Assembly: GCA_014873095.1 (NCBI GenBank)
Contig: CP050848.1
Span: forward strand, 4,213,850 to 4,277,849
Direction: 5' to 3'
Origin: Planctomycetales bacterium ZRK34
GTDB lineage: Bacteria > Planctomycetota > Phycisphaerae > Phycisphaerales > Zrk34
DNA: 64,000 bases
The notes beneath the pieces were generated by a model, which saw only the letters and a list, made by a program, of their open reading frames with translations, did not search any database and was not told the DNA's origin. This document shows positions 52,603-61,555 of this stretch, piece after piece (position 1 is the first letter of the stretch; the number at the start of each line of letters is the position of its first letter). The position numbers and the translations under genes were made by a program.

Positions 52603-54675
52603 ATGCTGAGTCGTCTGGTGGCGCTCAGCATGTGCGTCTTTTTTCTCAGCGGCGCGGTTCGTGCGGCCGATGACGATCCGACGCCGATCGACGTGTACAT
52701 CCTGGCCGGCCAATCCAATGCCGACGGCCGGGCGGACTTTCACACGTTGCCCGAATCGCAACAGCAACAGTTCAACCAACCGTCAAACGTGATGTTCTAT
52801 CACGGCGCGGGGCGACCGCCTCGCGCGGTCCCGGCGCATCAGTGGACCACGCTGCGGCCGGGCAGCGGGACAAACCTGGATATCAATCATCGCGCCGACC
52901 CGGCGCAACTCAACTTCGGCCCCGAAGTCGGATTGGGGCAGGCGCTGGCCGAACGGATTGCGAATCGACGCATCGCGATCATCAAGTGCACACAGGGCGG
53001 GACTTCACTGGCCGAACAATGGTCGCCGAAACAAGGCCCGATGTGGCGGCATCTGACCGAAACGATTGATGCAGGACTCAAGGCGCTGCGGAAGAACAAC
53101 CATCAGCCCCGCCTGATCGGCATGGTCTGGTCGCAGGGCGAAAAGGACTCGCAAAGCCAGGCGCACACCGACGCATATCAGCGGAATCTGTCACAGTTCA
53201 TCGCGGCGGTGCGATCTGAATATGGACAACATCTGCCCTTCGTGATCACGGCGATACCTGACAGCGATGCGATGGACCAGCGCGTCATCGAAGCCCAGCG
53301 GGCCGTGTCGAATCAGGATGCGCAGACGCACTTTGTCGCTACGGATGATCTGACGCTGAAAGATGTGGTGCACTTTGACGCTGTCAGCCAGGTTGAACTC
53401 GGGCGGCGATGCGCCGAGGTGCTTGCGGCGAACCGGCCGAATGAATCGCAGAATGAAACCGCGCATTGGCCGCCGCTGGCGCGTCGGCTGCTGGGCATCG
53501 ATGACGGGCAGCTTGCGAAACTGTCTCGCGAACAGAGCCACGGCCTGCTCGATATCGCCCCGGTACACATGCCGAGCGATGCGACCGGCGACTGCAATCA
53601 CTACGGCTGGCCGATTGCGACGATGACGGGCGACACGATCGTCGTCATGCACCGACGCATTCCGGGTCACAACCGCAAGGGCGCCGGCGCCCCGGATGAA
53701 TCGATGTCGTACGGCATCGTGCTCCGCAGCGAAGACGGTGGGCAGAACTGGTCAGAGCCTTACGACCTGCGCGACTGCATGAAACCAGCGGATCGAACAC
53801 GCGGCGGACTCGTGCCGCTGTCACACCGTAAAAAGTTCGACCCCGACAACATGTCACCGAAGGGGTACAAGATTCATCTGCACGCCATCGGGTCGACCCG
53901 CGACGGCGCCGTCGTAGCGGTCAATAACCACGGCGTGTTCCGCTCCGAGGATGCCGGCCGAACGTGGCGGCATTTTTCCACCGCCCTGCGCGATGACACC
54001 TTCCCCCACGAGATGGTGAACATCGGGCCGACGGTCGTCGACGACCCCGAGCAAGGCCTGTTCGTGTTCGGCAACTGGTTCGGCGAGGTCGATACTTATC
54101 ACAAGCTCAGCAAAGACCTTGTTGTGCTCAACTCCAAAGACGGCGGGGCCACGTGGAAAGCCACCGACCACCCCGTCGGCTTTCCGCAGTACGAGCCGGC
54201 CGTGCTCAGGCATGAAGGCAAATACCTGTTCGTCACGCGGGATCAGACGAAGGTGAAAGCACATAAGCAGATGATCTGGACGCCCGGCGGCAAGCCGCGT
54301 GTGCTGGATACGAATCTGGTCAATCCCCGGGGAGTCGATACGATCGCCTTTTCGTTGAATCCCGTGACCGGTCGCTTCGAGGTCGTTCGCTCCGAGCGTT
54401 ACCACATGCAACTGTGGGTCTGGTCGATCGCCCCGGAAGACTGGGCCAGCGGCCAGTGGCGGCGTGAGTATCGCCTGCTGAAACGTCCCGGCAGGTTTTA
54501 TGCGGATGCCGACGGTTTTCACCCGGCCGCCGCGGTCATCGACGCCAAACGCGGGGTTCAACATGTGTTCATCTATGCCGGCCATCCCAACGGCCCGGCA
54601 GGCGTCTTCCGCATCACCCGTTCGCTGAACACACCCGCCGTCGCGAAATACATCAACTCCGAATCAACCGAATGA
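52603..54675 (+). CDS. Sialate O-acetylesterase-like / sialidase-like fusion protein, secreted
   Basis: Signal peptide VALSMCVFFLSGAVRA. Residues 25-270 form an SGNH esterase of the sialate O-acetylesterase type: VYILAGQSNADGRAD (catalytic Ser), IIKCTQGGTSLAEQW (Gly), MVWSQGEKDSQ and DVVHFDA (His). Residues 300-690 form a sialidase-like propeller with Asp boxes RSEDGGQNWSEP, RSEDAGRTWRHF and NSKDGGATWKAT. The likely job is removal of O-acetyl groups and terminal sugars from the same glycan. Sialic acid itself is an inference. It is the enzymatic gene of cassette 3. Confidence 0.8.
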   Translation: MLSRLVALSMCVFFLSGAVRAADDDPTPIDVYILAGQSNADGRADFHTLPESQQQQFNQPSNVMFYHGAGRPPRAVPAHQWTTLRPGSGTNLDINHRADPAQLNFGPEVGLGQALAERIANRRIAIIKCTQGGTSLAEQWSPKQGPMWRHLTETIDAGLKALRKNNHQPRLIGMVWSQGEKDSQSQAHTDAYQRNLSQFIAAVRSEYGQHLPFVITAIPDSDAMDQRVIEAQRAVSNQDAQTHFVATDDLTLKDVVHFDAVSQVELGRRCAEVLAANRPNESQNETAHWPPLARRLLGIDDGQLAKLSREQSHGLLDIAPVHMPSDATGDCNHYGWPIATMTGDTIVVMHRRIPGHNRKGAGAPDESMSYGIVLRSEDGGQNWSEPYDLRDCMKPADRTRGGLVPLSHRKKFDPDNMSPKGYKIHLHAIGSTRDGAVVAVNNHGVFRSEDAGRTWRHFSTALRDDTFPHEMVNIGPTVVDDPEQGLFVFGNWFGEVDTYHKLSKDLVVLNSKDGGATWKATDHPVGFPQYEPAVLRHEGKYLFVTRDQTKVKAHKQMIWTPGGKPRVLDTNLVNPRGVDTIAFSLNPVTGRFEVVRSERYHMQLWVWSIAPEDWASGQWRREYRLLKRPGRFYADADGFHPAAAVIDAKRGVQHVFIYAGHPNGPAGVFRITRSLNTPAVAKYINSESTE

Positions 54676-55077
54676 CCGTGTCCCGAGAAGAAGTTGCATT
54701 TATGCCGAATCTGAATCGTCATCCGTTTATAGGATTGGAATGTTGGGCACCATAATTGGCTGTGCTTTCAGAGTTGCAGATATGGCCTGTGTTTTTGTGA
54801 ACCGCAGGTTGCCGGTTCAAGTCCGGCAGGTGGCTTAGTGACGCCATCACTGTGAAGTGCCACGTGATGTGCGCAAATCGGATCACATCAACGACAATGC
54901 GGGTTGTGAACGTGACACTTGCTCCCCGGGTAATGTGAGTAGTTCACGTTCGTGATGCGTGGCGCAATCGCTTTGTTGGCAGTAGGTTAAGCGTAGCGAC
55001 ACGCGCGGCATCAACTTTTTTGTTATGAGTCGGTCCGGATTTGCCACTTGCGGGCACTTATCTTATGGAGGTTTATC
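54676..55077. other. Intergenic region with tRNA fragment, before cassette 4
   Basis: Apart from the tRNA-Thr 3' fragment at 54793-54836, no gene is visible. An inverted repeat with eight-base arms, GAACGTGA (54908-54915) and TCACGTTC (54944-54951), lies about 130 bp before the sigma gene and could be a regulatory site. GGAGG at 55067-55071 serves the sigma start. Confidence 0.5.
54793..54836 (+). repeat. 3' half of tRNA-Thr (scar of a second integration event)
   Basis: 44 bases match 47313-47356 with one change (G at 54799 for A, next to the anticodon). It begins at the anticodon stem/loop and includes the T arm and 3' acceptor strand. It cannot fold as a tRNA without the 5' half. It has the same orientation as the intact gene, 7.48 kb downstream. 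Confidence 0.8.
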
Positions 55078-55635
55078 GTGCATCGTGAACCGATACAGAC
55101 CGATCGCGCTGATCAGTTCTTTCAGTTATACGCGCCGATTCAGCAGCGCGTTTTTGCGTACATTCTGACGCTTGTTCCGCACTGGGCCGATGCCGAGGAG
55201 ATTCTGCAGGAAACCTGCGTGGCGATGTGGCGGGACTTCGAGCAGTTCGACGCCGACCGGGCCGACAGCGATTTCTTTCGCTGGGCATCGGTGATTGCGT
55301 TTCACCGTGTGTTGGATTTCCGCAAGCGACAGACGCGCAGCAAGCTGATGTTTTCCGATCAGTTCATCGATGCCGTGGCCGAGGCTGCCACGCGGCATGG
55401 CGATCAGATCGATCGGCGTTTGCGTGCGTTGCGCCACTGTCTGCAGAAGGTCTCGCCGCGCGATCGTGATCTGATCCGCTTGCGATATGAAACCCCCGCG
55501 GCGCACGGCAATGTCAAAGCCTACGCCGAGTCGCTGGGCTGTCCCGCCGACACACTCTACAAGGCCCTGGCCCGGGTGCGTCGCCAACTCATCGAATGTA
55601 TTCGCCTTTCGGTCAACCGGGAGGCCGAGGCATGA
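55078..55635 (+). CDS. ECF sigma factor, cassette 4
   Basis: Region 2: VFAYILTLVPHWADAEEILQ, ETCVAMWRDFEQFDADRADS, FFRWASVIAFHRVLDFRKR. Region 4: LQKVSPRDRDLIRLRYETPA followed by VKAYAESLGCPADTLYKALA. GTG 55078 has GGAGG six bases upstream; the frame is open to 55048 without a ribosome site. The stop overlaps the FecR start. Confidence 0.88.
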   Translation: MHREPIQTDRADQFFQLYAPIQQRVFAYILTLVPHWADAEEILQETCVAMWRDFEQFDADRADSDFFRWASVIAFHRVLDFRKRQTRSKLMFSDQFIDAVAEAATRHGDQIDRRLRALRHCLQKVSPRDRDLIRLRYETPAAHGNVKAYAESLGCPADTLYKALARVRRQLIECIRLSVNREAEA

Positions 55636-56915
55636 GCCGCACTGATTCGAATCATGATGCGCTGTTCGACCTGCTCGCTGGGCTCTGCGACGGCACGCTC
55701 GATGAAGCCGGCCGCGCTGAAATGCAACGTCGCATCGTTGAAGACCCCGATGCCGCCGCGCTGTACGTCGAGTACATGCACCTGCACGCCAGCGTGCCCC
55801 AGCACCTGAATCTTCACGTGGCGGCCCCATCGTTGCCTGCGCCATCACGCGCCACGCCCGAACGCTCGGCCCACCGCAAACCGATCATGTATGCACTGGC
55901 CGCCGCGGTGGTGCTGATTGTCTGCGGCGTGGTGATGGTTCAACTGTCGCCTGCCCCGGTTTCTGAAGTCACCGAGCCGGCCGGGTCACCATTCGTGTCC
56001 ATCATCGACTCAACGGGCAATCTGTTCGTCAATAACGACGCCGGTTATGCCGGCGGCACCTTCGGCGCGGCGACCTACGAACTCAAATCCGGTACGGCGG
56101 AGTTTCTGCTCGCCGGGCGCGTCTCGGTCAATCTCGAAGGTGAAACCCGCCTGGCCCTGCACGACCCGATGAACGCCACGCTCAGCCGCGGCGTCGCGAC
56201 CTTCGAATGTCCCCCTGAAGCTCGGGGCTTCACGGTCAAACTGCCCGATGGATCGCACATCGTTGACCTCGGTACGAAGTTTCAGGTTCGGGTCGATGCG
56301 GCGGGCGATGCATCGGTTCGTGTCATCGAGGGCGTCGTGAATTGCCAGGGTGTTGACCAGTCATGGAATCAGTCGATGTCGAAGGGCCATGCTGTCTGGT
56401 TCCGTCATCAGGCACAGGCGATTCAGGCCCACGTTGTTGATCTACCGGACAATTCGTCGATCGGCCGGCTCGAGGTCGGCCTGGCGCGTGTTGATCGGTA
56501 TCTCGATGCCCACGTCACCGGCGCTCCACCGATGCTGATCGGTCTGCCGGCGGTCGTGCCGCAGCGCGGCGCCGGGTCGGGTCATCCGGGCGCCGGCTAC
56601 CAGTTCATGCTCACCAAGCCGGCCCGCTTGTACCTGTTGGTACATGACCGGGGCACGACAGCTCTCGACGGGTGGGAACGCACCAGCGCGTCCAGTTCAT
56701 GGATCGTCATGGACCGGTCGTTCACAGACACCATCTACACCCGCCTGGCCCAGCCGGGTGTTGTGAATATACCCGAGCATACGGGGGTCGACCCCCAGGG
56801 CCTGCACGGCGTGCCGAACGTCTGCCTGATCGCACCACCGAGTGAGCAGGCAAGTCTTTCCGCCGCGCATTCCACGACCGCATCAGAAAGTTCCGCAAAA
56901 GGAGACATTGAATGA
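55632..56915 (+). CDS. FecR-type membrane regulator, cassette 4
   Basis: Cytoplasmic segment (LFDLLAGLCDGTLDEAGRAE), membrane helix (MYALAAAVVLIVCGVVMVQL), FecR domain (VKLPDGSHIVDLGTKFQVRV; VRVIEGVVNCQG). The C-terminal 140 residues (GYQFMLTKPARLYLLVHDRG; GWERTSASSSWIVMDRSFTD) are a small beta domain with no visible match to the PEP-CTERM protein next to it. The stop overlaps the next start (ATGA), so this is the only cassette in which sigma, FecR and PEP-CTERM genes are all directly overlapping. Confidence 0.82.
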   Translation: MSRTDSNHDALFDLLAGLCDGTLDEAGRAEMQRRIVEDPDAAALYVEYMHLHASVPQHLNLHVAAPSLPAPSRATPERSAHRKPIMYALAAAVVLIVCGVVMVQLSPAPVSEVTEPAGSPFVSIIDSTGNLFVNNDAGYAGGTFGAATYELKSGTAEFLLAGRVSVNLEGETRLALHDPMNATLSRGVATFECPPEARGFTVKLPDGSHIVDLGTKFQVRVDAAGDASVRVIEGVVNCQGVDQSWNQSMSKGHAVWFRHQAQAIQAHVVDLPDNSSIGRLEVGLARVDRYLDAHVTGAPPMLIGLPAVVPQRGAGSGHPGAGYQFMLTKPARLYLLVHDRGTTALDGWERTSASSSWIVMDRSFTDTIYTRLAQPGVVNIPEHTGVDPQGLHGVPNVCLIAPPSEQASLSAAHSTTASESSAKGDIE

Positions 56916-58207
56916 ACACGAACCACTTCACCATCCAGGGTATCGTTCGGCTGCTCGCCATCGCGGCGGTGGCGATGACTGTGACGACTCACTCGGCCGT
57001 CGCCGCCACGACCAGCTTCCAGCAAGGCGTCTCACCGACCGCGGCCTACACCCACGATGCCACGTACATCCGCTCCGCCAACCCGACCACCAACTTCAAC
57101 AACAACAGCCAGATCATCGTCGGCCCGACCACCGGCGATGTCCTCCGCGGTCTGTTTGAATTCGACATCAGCGAATTGCCACTCACCGAAACGATCGACA
57201 CCGTCTCGCTCGTGCTGACGACCTCCACCACCGCAGGCATCAACGATGTCGGCTCCGCCGGCGCGTTGACCACGTTCAACGCCTACACCTACAACTACGA
57301 CATCGATGAAACCACCGCCACCTGGAATACCCCCGGCGCCGGCGATGCGACCCCCGGCGGCACGTCCGGCGCGCTGGTGTCCTCGACCAGTTTCGATGTT
57401 GAAATCACCGGCCAGACCGTCACCTTCGCCAACACCTCCGCGTTTCGCTTGGCCCTGCTGAATGCACAAGCCGGCGACGGGTGTCTGCGCCTGATGCTCC
57501 GCGGCGCTGATGAAACCGTCGGCACCCATAACTTCACCCGCTTCTCAGACGACATAGTCACCGCCGCCAATCGCCCCGCACTGCAGGTGACCCATCACAC
57601 CCCCGACACCATCGCCAATTATGCGTTGAACGGCTTCAATGCGTCTTCTTCAGACACCGAACCGAACTCCACCGCCGGTGCTTTCACGATCAATCCGGCT
57701 TCCTCAAACTGGGGCTTTTCCTCCGCGGGCAATGTCTTCGCTCGCAGCACCGCGACGACCGACTCCGAAGCTGGCGCTTATGCCGCCGGCGACTATGTCA
57801 GCTTTGTCGTGAATCCCGAAGGCAACCTGATGGACCTGACCGCATTGAGTTTCGACGCGATTCATGACCCCACCTTCGGCGGCGACGGTGAAGACACTGA
57901 CGCAACGATGTACTTCTTCGTCCGCTCCAGTCTTGACGGCTACGCGTCGAACATCGGCTCGACTTTCGCCCAGGCGTGGAACACCACCACCACGCAAACG
58001 GTCCTCCTGTCCGATGCGATGTTCCAGAACATCAGCGAATTGGTTGAATTCCGTATCTACATCTACGACAGCGGTATCGACATCGCCAAAAACGGCGCCC
58101 GGATCGACAACGTCGTACTGCTGGGCGAGGTGGCCATCCCGACGCCCGCCGCACTGCCGGCCGGCCTGGTGATGCTCAGCATGGTCGCGATGCGTCGTCG
58201 TCATTGA
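56912..58207 (+). CDS. PEP-CTERM surface protein with DNRLRE-like and jelly-roll domains, cassette 4
   Basis: Signal peptide ([19 protein letters not shown]). Residues 30-225 resemble DNRLRE-type repeats of surface proteins ([40 protein letters not shown]). Residues 230-405 are homologous to the domain of cassette 2 ([17 protein letters not shown] compared with [16 protein letters not shown]). The sorting tail is [20 protein letters not shown] plus RRH. Two domain types fused behind one sorting tail show that these proteins exchange modules. Confidence 0.82.
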   Translation: MNTNHFTIQGIVRLLAIAAVAMTVTTHSAVAATTSFQQGVSPTAAYTHDATYIRSANPTTNFNNNSQIIVGPTTGDVLRGLFEFDISELPLTETIDTVSLVLTTSTTAGINDVGSAGALTTFNAYTYNYDIDETTATWNTPGAGDATPGGTSGALVSSTSFDVEITGQTVTFANTSAFRLALLNAQAGDGCLRLMLRGADETVGTHNFTRFSDDIVTAANRPALQVTHHTPDTIANYALNGFNASSSDTEPNSTAGAFTINPASSNWGFSSAGNVFARSTATTDSEAGAYAAGDYVSFVVNPEGNLMDLTALSFDAIHDPTFGGDGEDTDATMYFFVRSSLDGYASNIGSTFAQAWNTTTTQTVLLSDAMFQNISELVEFRIYIYDSGIDIAKNGARIDNVVLLGEVAIPTPAALPAGLVMLSMVAMRRRH

Positions 58208-58929
58208 AACACCCTATTCAGAAGCCCACGGATTCAATCCGTAGGCTTCGTGGAACATGCGACTTGCGTAAGCACGGTTTTACCCTCATCGAGTTGTTGG
58301 TCGTGATCAGCATCATCGCGTTGCTGATCGCGATCCTGCTGCCGGCTCTCGAAGGCGCTCGCCGTGAAGCCCGACGGGTCCAGTGCATGTCGCACCTCAA
58401 GCAGAGTGTTACCGGCACGTTCGTCTATGCGACCGATTACCAAGATCAAACACCGGCTCGGCCGGGCAGCGGGCCAGGCAACGTTCGACCGCACACGATG
58501 GTGTACGGTTCGGTCGATCTCGTCAAAAGCTTCATCATTCCCTACCTTGTCGATCGCGATGAAATGATGTTCTGCCCCAGCCGCCTGCTTGATGCCCGCA
58601 ATCCTGGCACGACCATGCCTGACTACACCTATGAGAACATCACTTACCAATATCATGTCTATGATGCCGACAACGCCTGGCTCGTCGACATGCCCAACCT
58701 GTCCCGCGTCAGTGCGTTTCGTCAGGATTGCGCCCTATGGACCTGCCTGACGCTTCGCGATCTCAGCGGGATCCATTACGGGCACGACCGGCCGATCGAA
58801 CGTGATGCGCCAGAGGGATTCAACAGCGCCATGACCGATGGCTCTGCGTCGTGGTTCGCTTGGTCACAACACGAAGAATACATCGGCTTCGGCACGCAGC
58901 GATACATCTGGCCCCGGTCTGGCCGCTAG
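58204..58929 (+). CDS. Prepilin-type protein, cassette 4
   Basis: [20 protein letters not shown] leader and helix, [20 protein letters not shown] after it, and [16 protein letters not shown] near the end. The start is unclear: TTG 58204 overlaps the previous stop (TTGA) but would put the hairpin at 58221 inside the gene, whereas TTG 58264 would give a leader of normal length (MRKHG). The ATG at 58256, at the place used in cassette 3, is out of frame and meets a stop after four codons, which suggests a small indel. Confidence 0.75.
   Translation: MKHPIQKPTDSIRRLRGTCDLRKHGFTLIELLVVISIIALLIAILLPALEGARREARRVQCMSHLKQSVTGTFVYATDYQDQTPARPGSGPGNVRPHTMVYGSVDLVKSFIIPYLVDRDEMMFCPSRLLDARNPGTTMPDYTYENITYQYHVYDADNAWLVDMPNLSRVSAFRQDCALWTCLTLRDLSGIHYGHDRPIERDAPEGFNSAMTDGSASWFAWSQHEEYIGFGTQRYIWPRSGR
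58221..58249. repeat. Stem-loop after the PEP-CTERM gene, cassette 4
   Basis: Contains CCCACGGATTCAATCCGT as in cassette 3, in a 29-base palindrome with one mismatched pair (C/A) around the same central C. The flanks also agree (GAAG before, TGGAAC after in both). Probably a mobile or REP-like repeat, or a conserved mRNA element. Confidence 0.78.
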
Positions 58930-58989
58930 CCGATCAACCGCTCAGGCCATACGATCTCGCTCTGTCGGCCCATCAGGTGTGATGAAATT

Positions 58990-60258
58990 ATGAGCAACAA
59001 GTACTCTGTCGATCGACGCAAGTTCCTTCAACGTTCGGCGGTGGGTCTGGCCATCGCCAGCACGACTCATGTCACCATCGCCTCGGAGTCAAAGTCCGCG
59101 GCACAAGTTAAATCCGCTGGCGACGGTATCATCGACTCCGAGGTCGATGTGCTCGTGGTCGGTGGTGGGACCGCGGGAACGATCGCCGCGATACAGTCCG
59201 GCCGCGCCGGAGCACGAACGCTTCTGCTGGAGCGCAACGGTCAGCTCGGTGGCACCACGACCATCGGCGGCGTGGCGTTTCCGGGGCTGTTCGACGCGTG
59301 GGGCAAGCAGGTGATCGCCGGCATCGGGTGGGAACTGGTCAGCGACACCGTCGAACTCGACGGCGGCACATTTCCTGACTTTTCAAAAGTTCCGCCGCGT
59401 CACTGGCAGAACCAGGTCCATGTGAATCCCTTCGTCTACGCCATCCTCGCCGAGGAAAAATGCGAAAAGGCCGGGGTGCAGGTCGCGTATTACGAATTCC
59501 CGGAGTCGATTCGGAAGACCGGCGACGGCTGGCAGGTGGATTGCATCGGTTTTGGAACCCGCCGCCGCGTGATGTGCAAACAGATCATCGACTGCACCGG
59601 CGGGGCGGAAGTCGTCGGCATGTTGGGCCTGCCGCGCCTGCGCGAGGATGAAACCCAGCCGGGCTCGATGCTGTTCAAAATCGGCGAAGCGCATCAGCCC
59701 GGGCGCGAGCAGCTTCATCGCTTGTATGTACATGGGGCGGATTCGACCAACTCGCGCACCGTCACGCTGGCGAACCTGACCGGTCGCAAGGTTGTGCTCG
59801 CCAAGGTCCGCCAGGCCAAGGGGCGGCTGATGCACCTGCAACCGGAGACCGGGTTCCGCGAAAGTTACCGCATCGTCGGCGAGACCATGGTGACACACGA
59901 GGATTATGTTTCCGGGCGGCTGTATGACGACGCTGTGTCGTATGCGTTTTACCCCGTCGATCTGCATACCAAAACGGGCGTTCGCCCCAAGCCGCTGAAA
60001 CCCGGCACGGTGCCGACGATTCCGCTGGGGGCGCTGGTGCCGAAAAACAGCCGCAACATCATCGTTGCCGGTCGGTGTGTCTGCAGCGATCGCCTGGCGA
60101 ATTCCGGGCTGCGTGTGCAGGCGTCGTGTATGGGCATGGGGCAGGCGGCCGGCGTCGCCGCGGCGCTGGCGGCGCAGAAACAGACCACGCCCCTGGCCGT
60201 GCCGCTGGCGGAGATTCACCAAACCTTGCGCGCCCACGGCGCGATCATTCCGAGCTGA
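58990..60258 (+). CDS. FAD-dependent oxidoreductase, Tat-type signal
   Basis: Signal-like start VDRRKFLQRSAVGLAIASTT, then the FAD-binding VDVLVVGGGTAGTIAAIQSG, LLERNGQLGGTTTIGGVAFP, the middle strand CKQIIDCTGGAEVVGML and the C-terminal NIIVAGRCVCSDRLANSGLR with MGMGQAAGVAAALA. It belongs to the FAD-dependent group common in planctomycete sugar clusters; the substrate is unknown. 422 residues. It lies 60 bp after the prepilin gene, so it is part of cassette 4's output. Confidence 0.82.
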   Translation: MSNKYSVDRRKFLQRSAVGLAIASTTHVTIASESKSAAQVKSAGDGIIDSEVDVLVVGGGTAGTIAAIQSGRAGARTLLLERNGQLGGTTTIGGVAFPGLFDAWGKQVIAGIGWELVSDTVELDGGTFPDFSKVPPRHWQNQVHVNPFVYAILAEEKCEKAGVQVAYYEFPESIRKTGDGWQVDCIGFGTRRRVMCKQIIDCTGGAEVVGMLGLPRLREDETQPGSMLFKIGEAHQPGREQLHRLYVHGADSTNSRTVTLANLTGRKVVLAKVRQAKGRLMHLQPETGFRESYRIVGETMVTHEDYVSGRLYDDAVSYAFYPVDLHTKTGVRPKPLKPGTVPTIPLGALVPKNSRNIIVAGRCVCSDRLANSGLRVQASCMGMGQAAGVAAALAAQKQTTPLAVPLAEIHQTLRAHGAIIPS

Positions 60259-60267
60259 TTCATACCG

Positions 60268-61467
60268 TTGAGCCGACTCCTGCACCAACTTCGAAGGAAC
60301 TGGCTGGCGGTCCTCGCGCTGCCCTTGATGGCGGGTTGTCATGCCGCGCCGACGGTCTCGATTTCTTCGCATCCCATCACAATCACCAACAGCGCCGCAC
60401 TGAAACTCGACTCGACGACAAAAACACTCATCATCAAAAAGAGCCAGTCCGGCGAGCCGCTGGAATACGCGATGGATGTGCGGTCGGTCTACTGCCTGGA
60501 TGATGAATGCGAGATCATCACGGTTCGCCTGTTCTGGGATCCGCTGGGCGAGTACGAACGTTACGAAATCCCCGCCGGGAAGAATCTGACGAAGAATGAG
60601 CACGTTCGTTTCAGCCGTGCCGATCATCGCGCATTACACGCGCTGCTGCAGGATTCACAATCCCTGGTTCAATACGTGCAGCCGGACGAGTTGCTCAAGG
60701 CCGAGAAGGAAACCGCCGACGACCGCCCGGAGCAATTCGCCTGGCGTAATCCCGAATACGCGCTGGATCGTGCCGACGCGTTGTCGATTCCGACGCCGGT
60801 CGATCTGCAGTCGCTGGTCGTACCCGGGGCGGCTTACACCTCGCTGACCCTGTGGCACTGGGCCCACGGCGAGGTGCCGCAGCACATTCGTCATATCACC
60901 CGCGACACCGCATCGCGAGACCAATTGCTTCAGTGGCTCGCCGATGAAAACTCGCACCATGTGCATTTCGCGCTGGATGCGCTGGCGCAGCGTCGCTTGT
61001 TTGACGATGCGACGATCACCGCGGTGTTGAACCGGTGCAAGCAACGCGATGGCGACTGGGTCCCACACGCCTGGCCGTTTCTCGCAGGCGCCACGCCACA
61101 CGGGCCGGACCGCCTGGCGGCTTACACGACATTGCTCGCGGAAGGGACTGGGCCGCAACGTGTGTTTCTGTTGGAAAAACTGACCGAAGAAAAGGAAATT
61201 CCTCCGCATTGGTTCGCGGCACTCGCATCCTGCTTGAATCACTTCGACAGCTACTACGAGATTCATCTGTTTCTGAATCTGTTAAGTCAGCACAAGGTCG
61301 CAACGCCTCAAGTCATCCAGGCGGTGATCGCTCTGCTGGATCGACCGAATCGGTTCATCACCCGTCGCGTTTATACTTTTCTGAGTGAACTGCCGGCGAC
61401 GCCGGAATTAACCCATGCGTTGACGGAGTACCGCACAAACCAAAAAGAGGTTCGTTCCACGAACTGA
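60268..61467 (+). CDS. Lipoprotein of unknown function with HEAT-like helices
   Basis: TTG start at 60268, nine bases after the FAD gene. LAVLALPLMAGCHAAP is a lipobox with the lipidated Cys. Residues 50-150 are a beta domain (EYAMDVRSVYCLDDECEIIT; EYERYEIPAGKNLTKNEHVR). Residues 190-390 are helical pairs (RDQLLQWLADENSHHVHFAL; HKVATPQVIQAVIALLDRPN) resembling HEAT repeats. I cannot name a family. Its tight spacing suggests that it works with the FAD enzyme at the membrane, perhaps as an electron or assembly partner. Confidence 0.65.
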   Translation: MSRLLHQLRRNWLAVLALPLMAGCHAAPTVSISSHPITITNSAALKLDSTTKTLIIKKSQSGEPLEYAMDVRSVYCLDDECEIITVRLFWDPLGEYERYEIPAGKNLTKNEHVRFSRADHRALHALLQDSQSLVQYVQPDELLKAEKETADDRPEQFAWRNPEYALDRADALSIPTPVDLQSLVVPGAAYTSLTLWHWAHGEVPQHIRHITRDTASRDQLLQWLADENSHHVHFALDALAQRRLFDDATITAVLNRCKQRDGDWVPHAWPFLAGATPHGPDRLAAYTTLLAEGTGPQRVFLLEKLTEEKEIPPHWFAALASCLNHFDSYYEIHLFLNLLSQHKVATPQVIQAVIALLDRPNRFITRRVYTFLSELPATPELTHALTEYRTNQKEVRSTN

Positions 61468-61555
61468 GGCGGTGTCAGCCGGGGGCCACATCAGCGCCAA
61501 TTTGAATGTTGAGGAAACCGCTCGCAAGGAATGGGGGACGGCTCTCATCCGCTAT

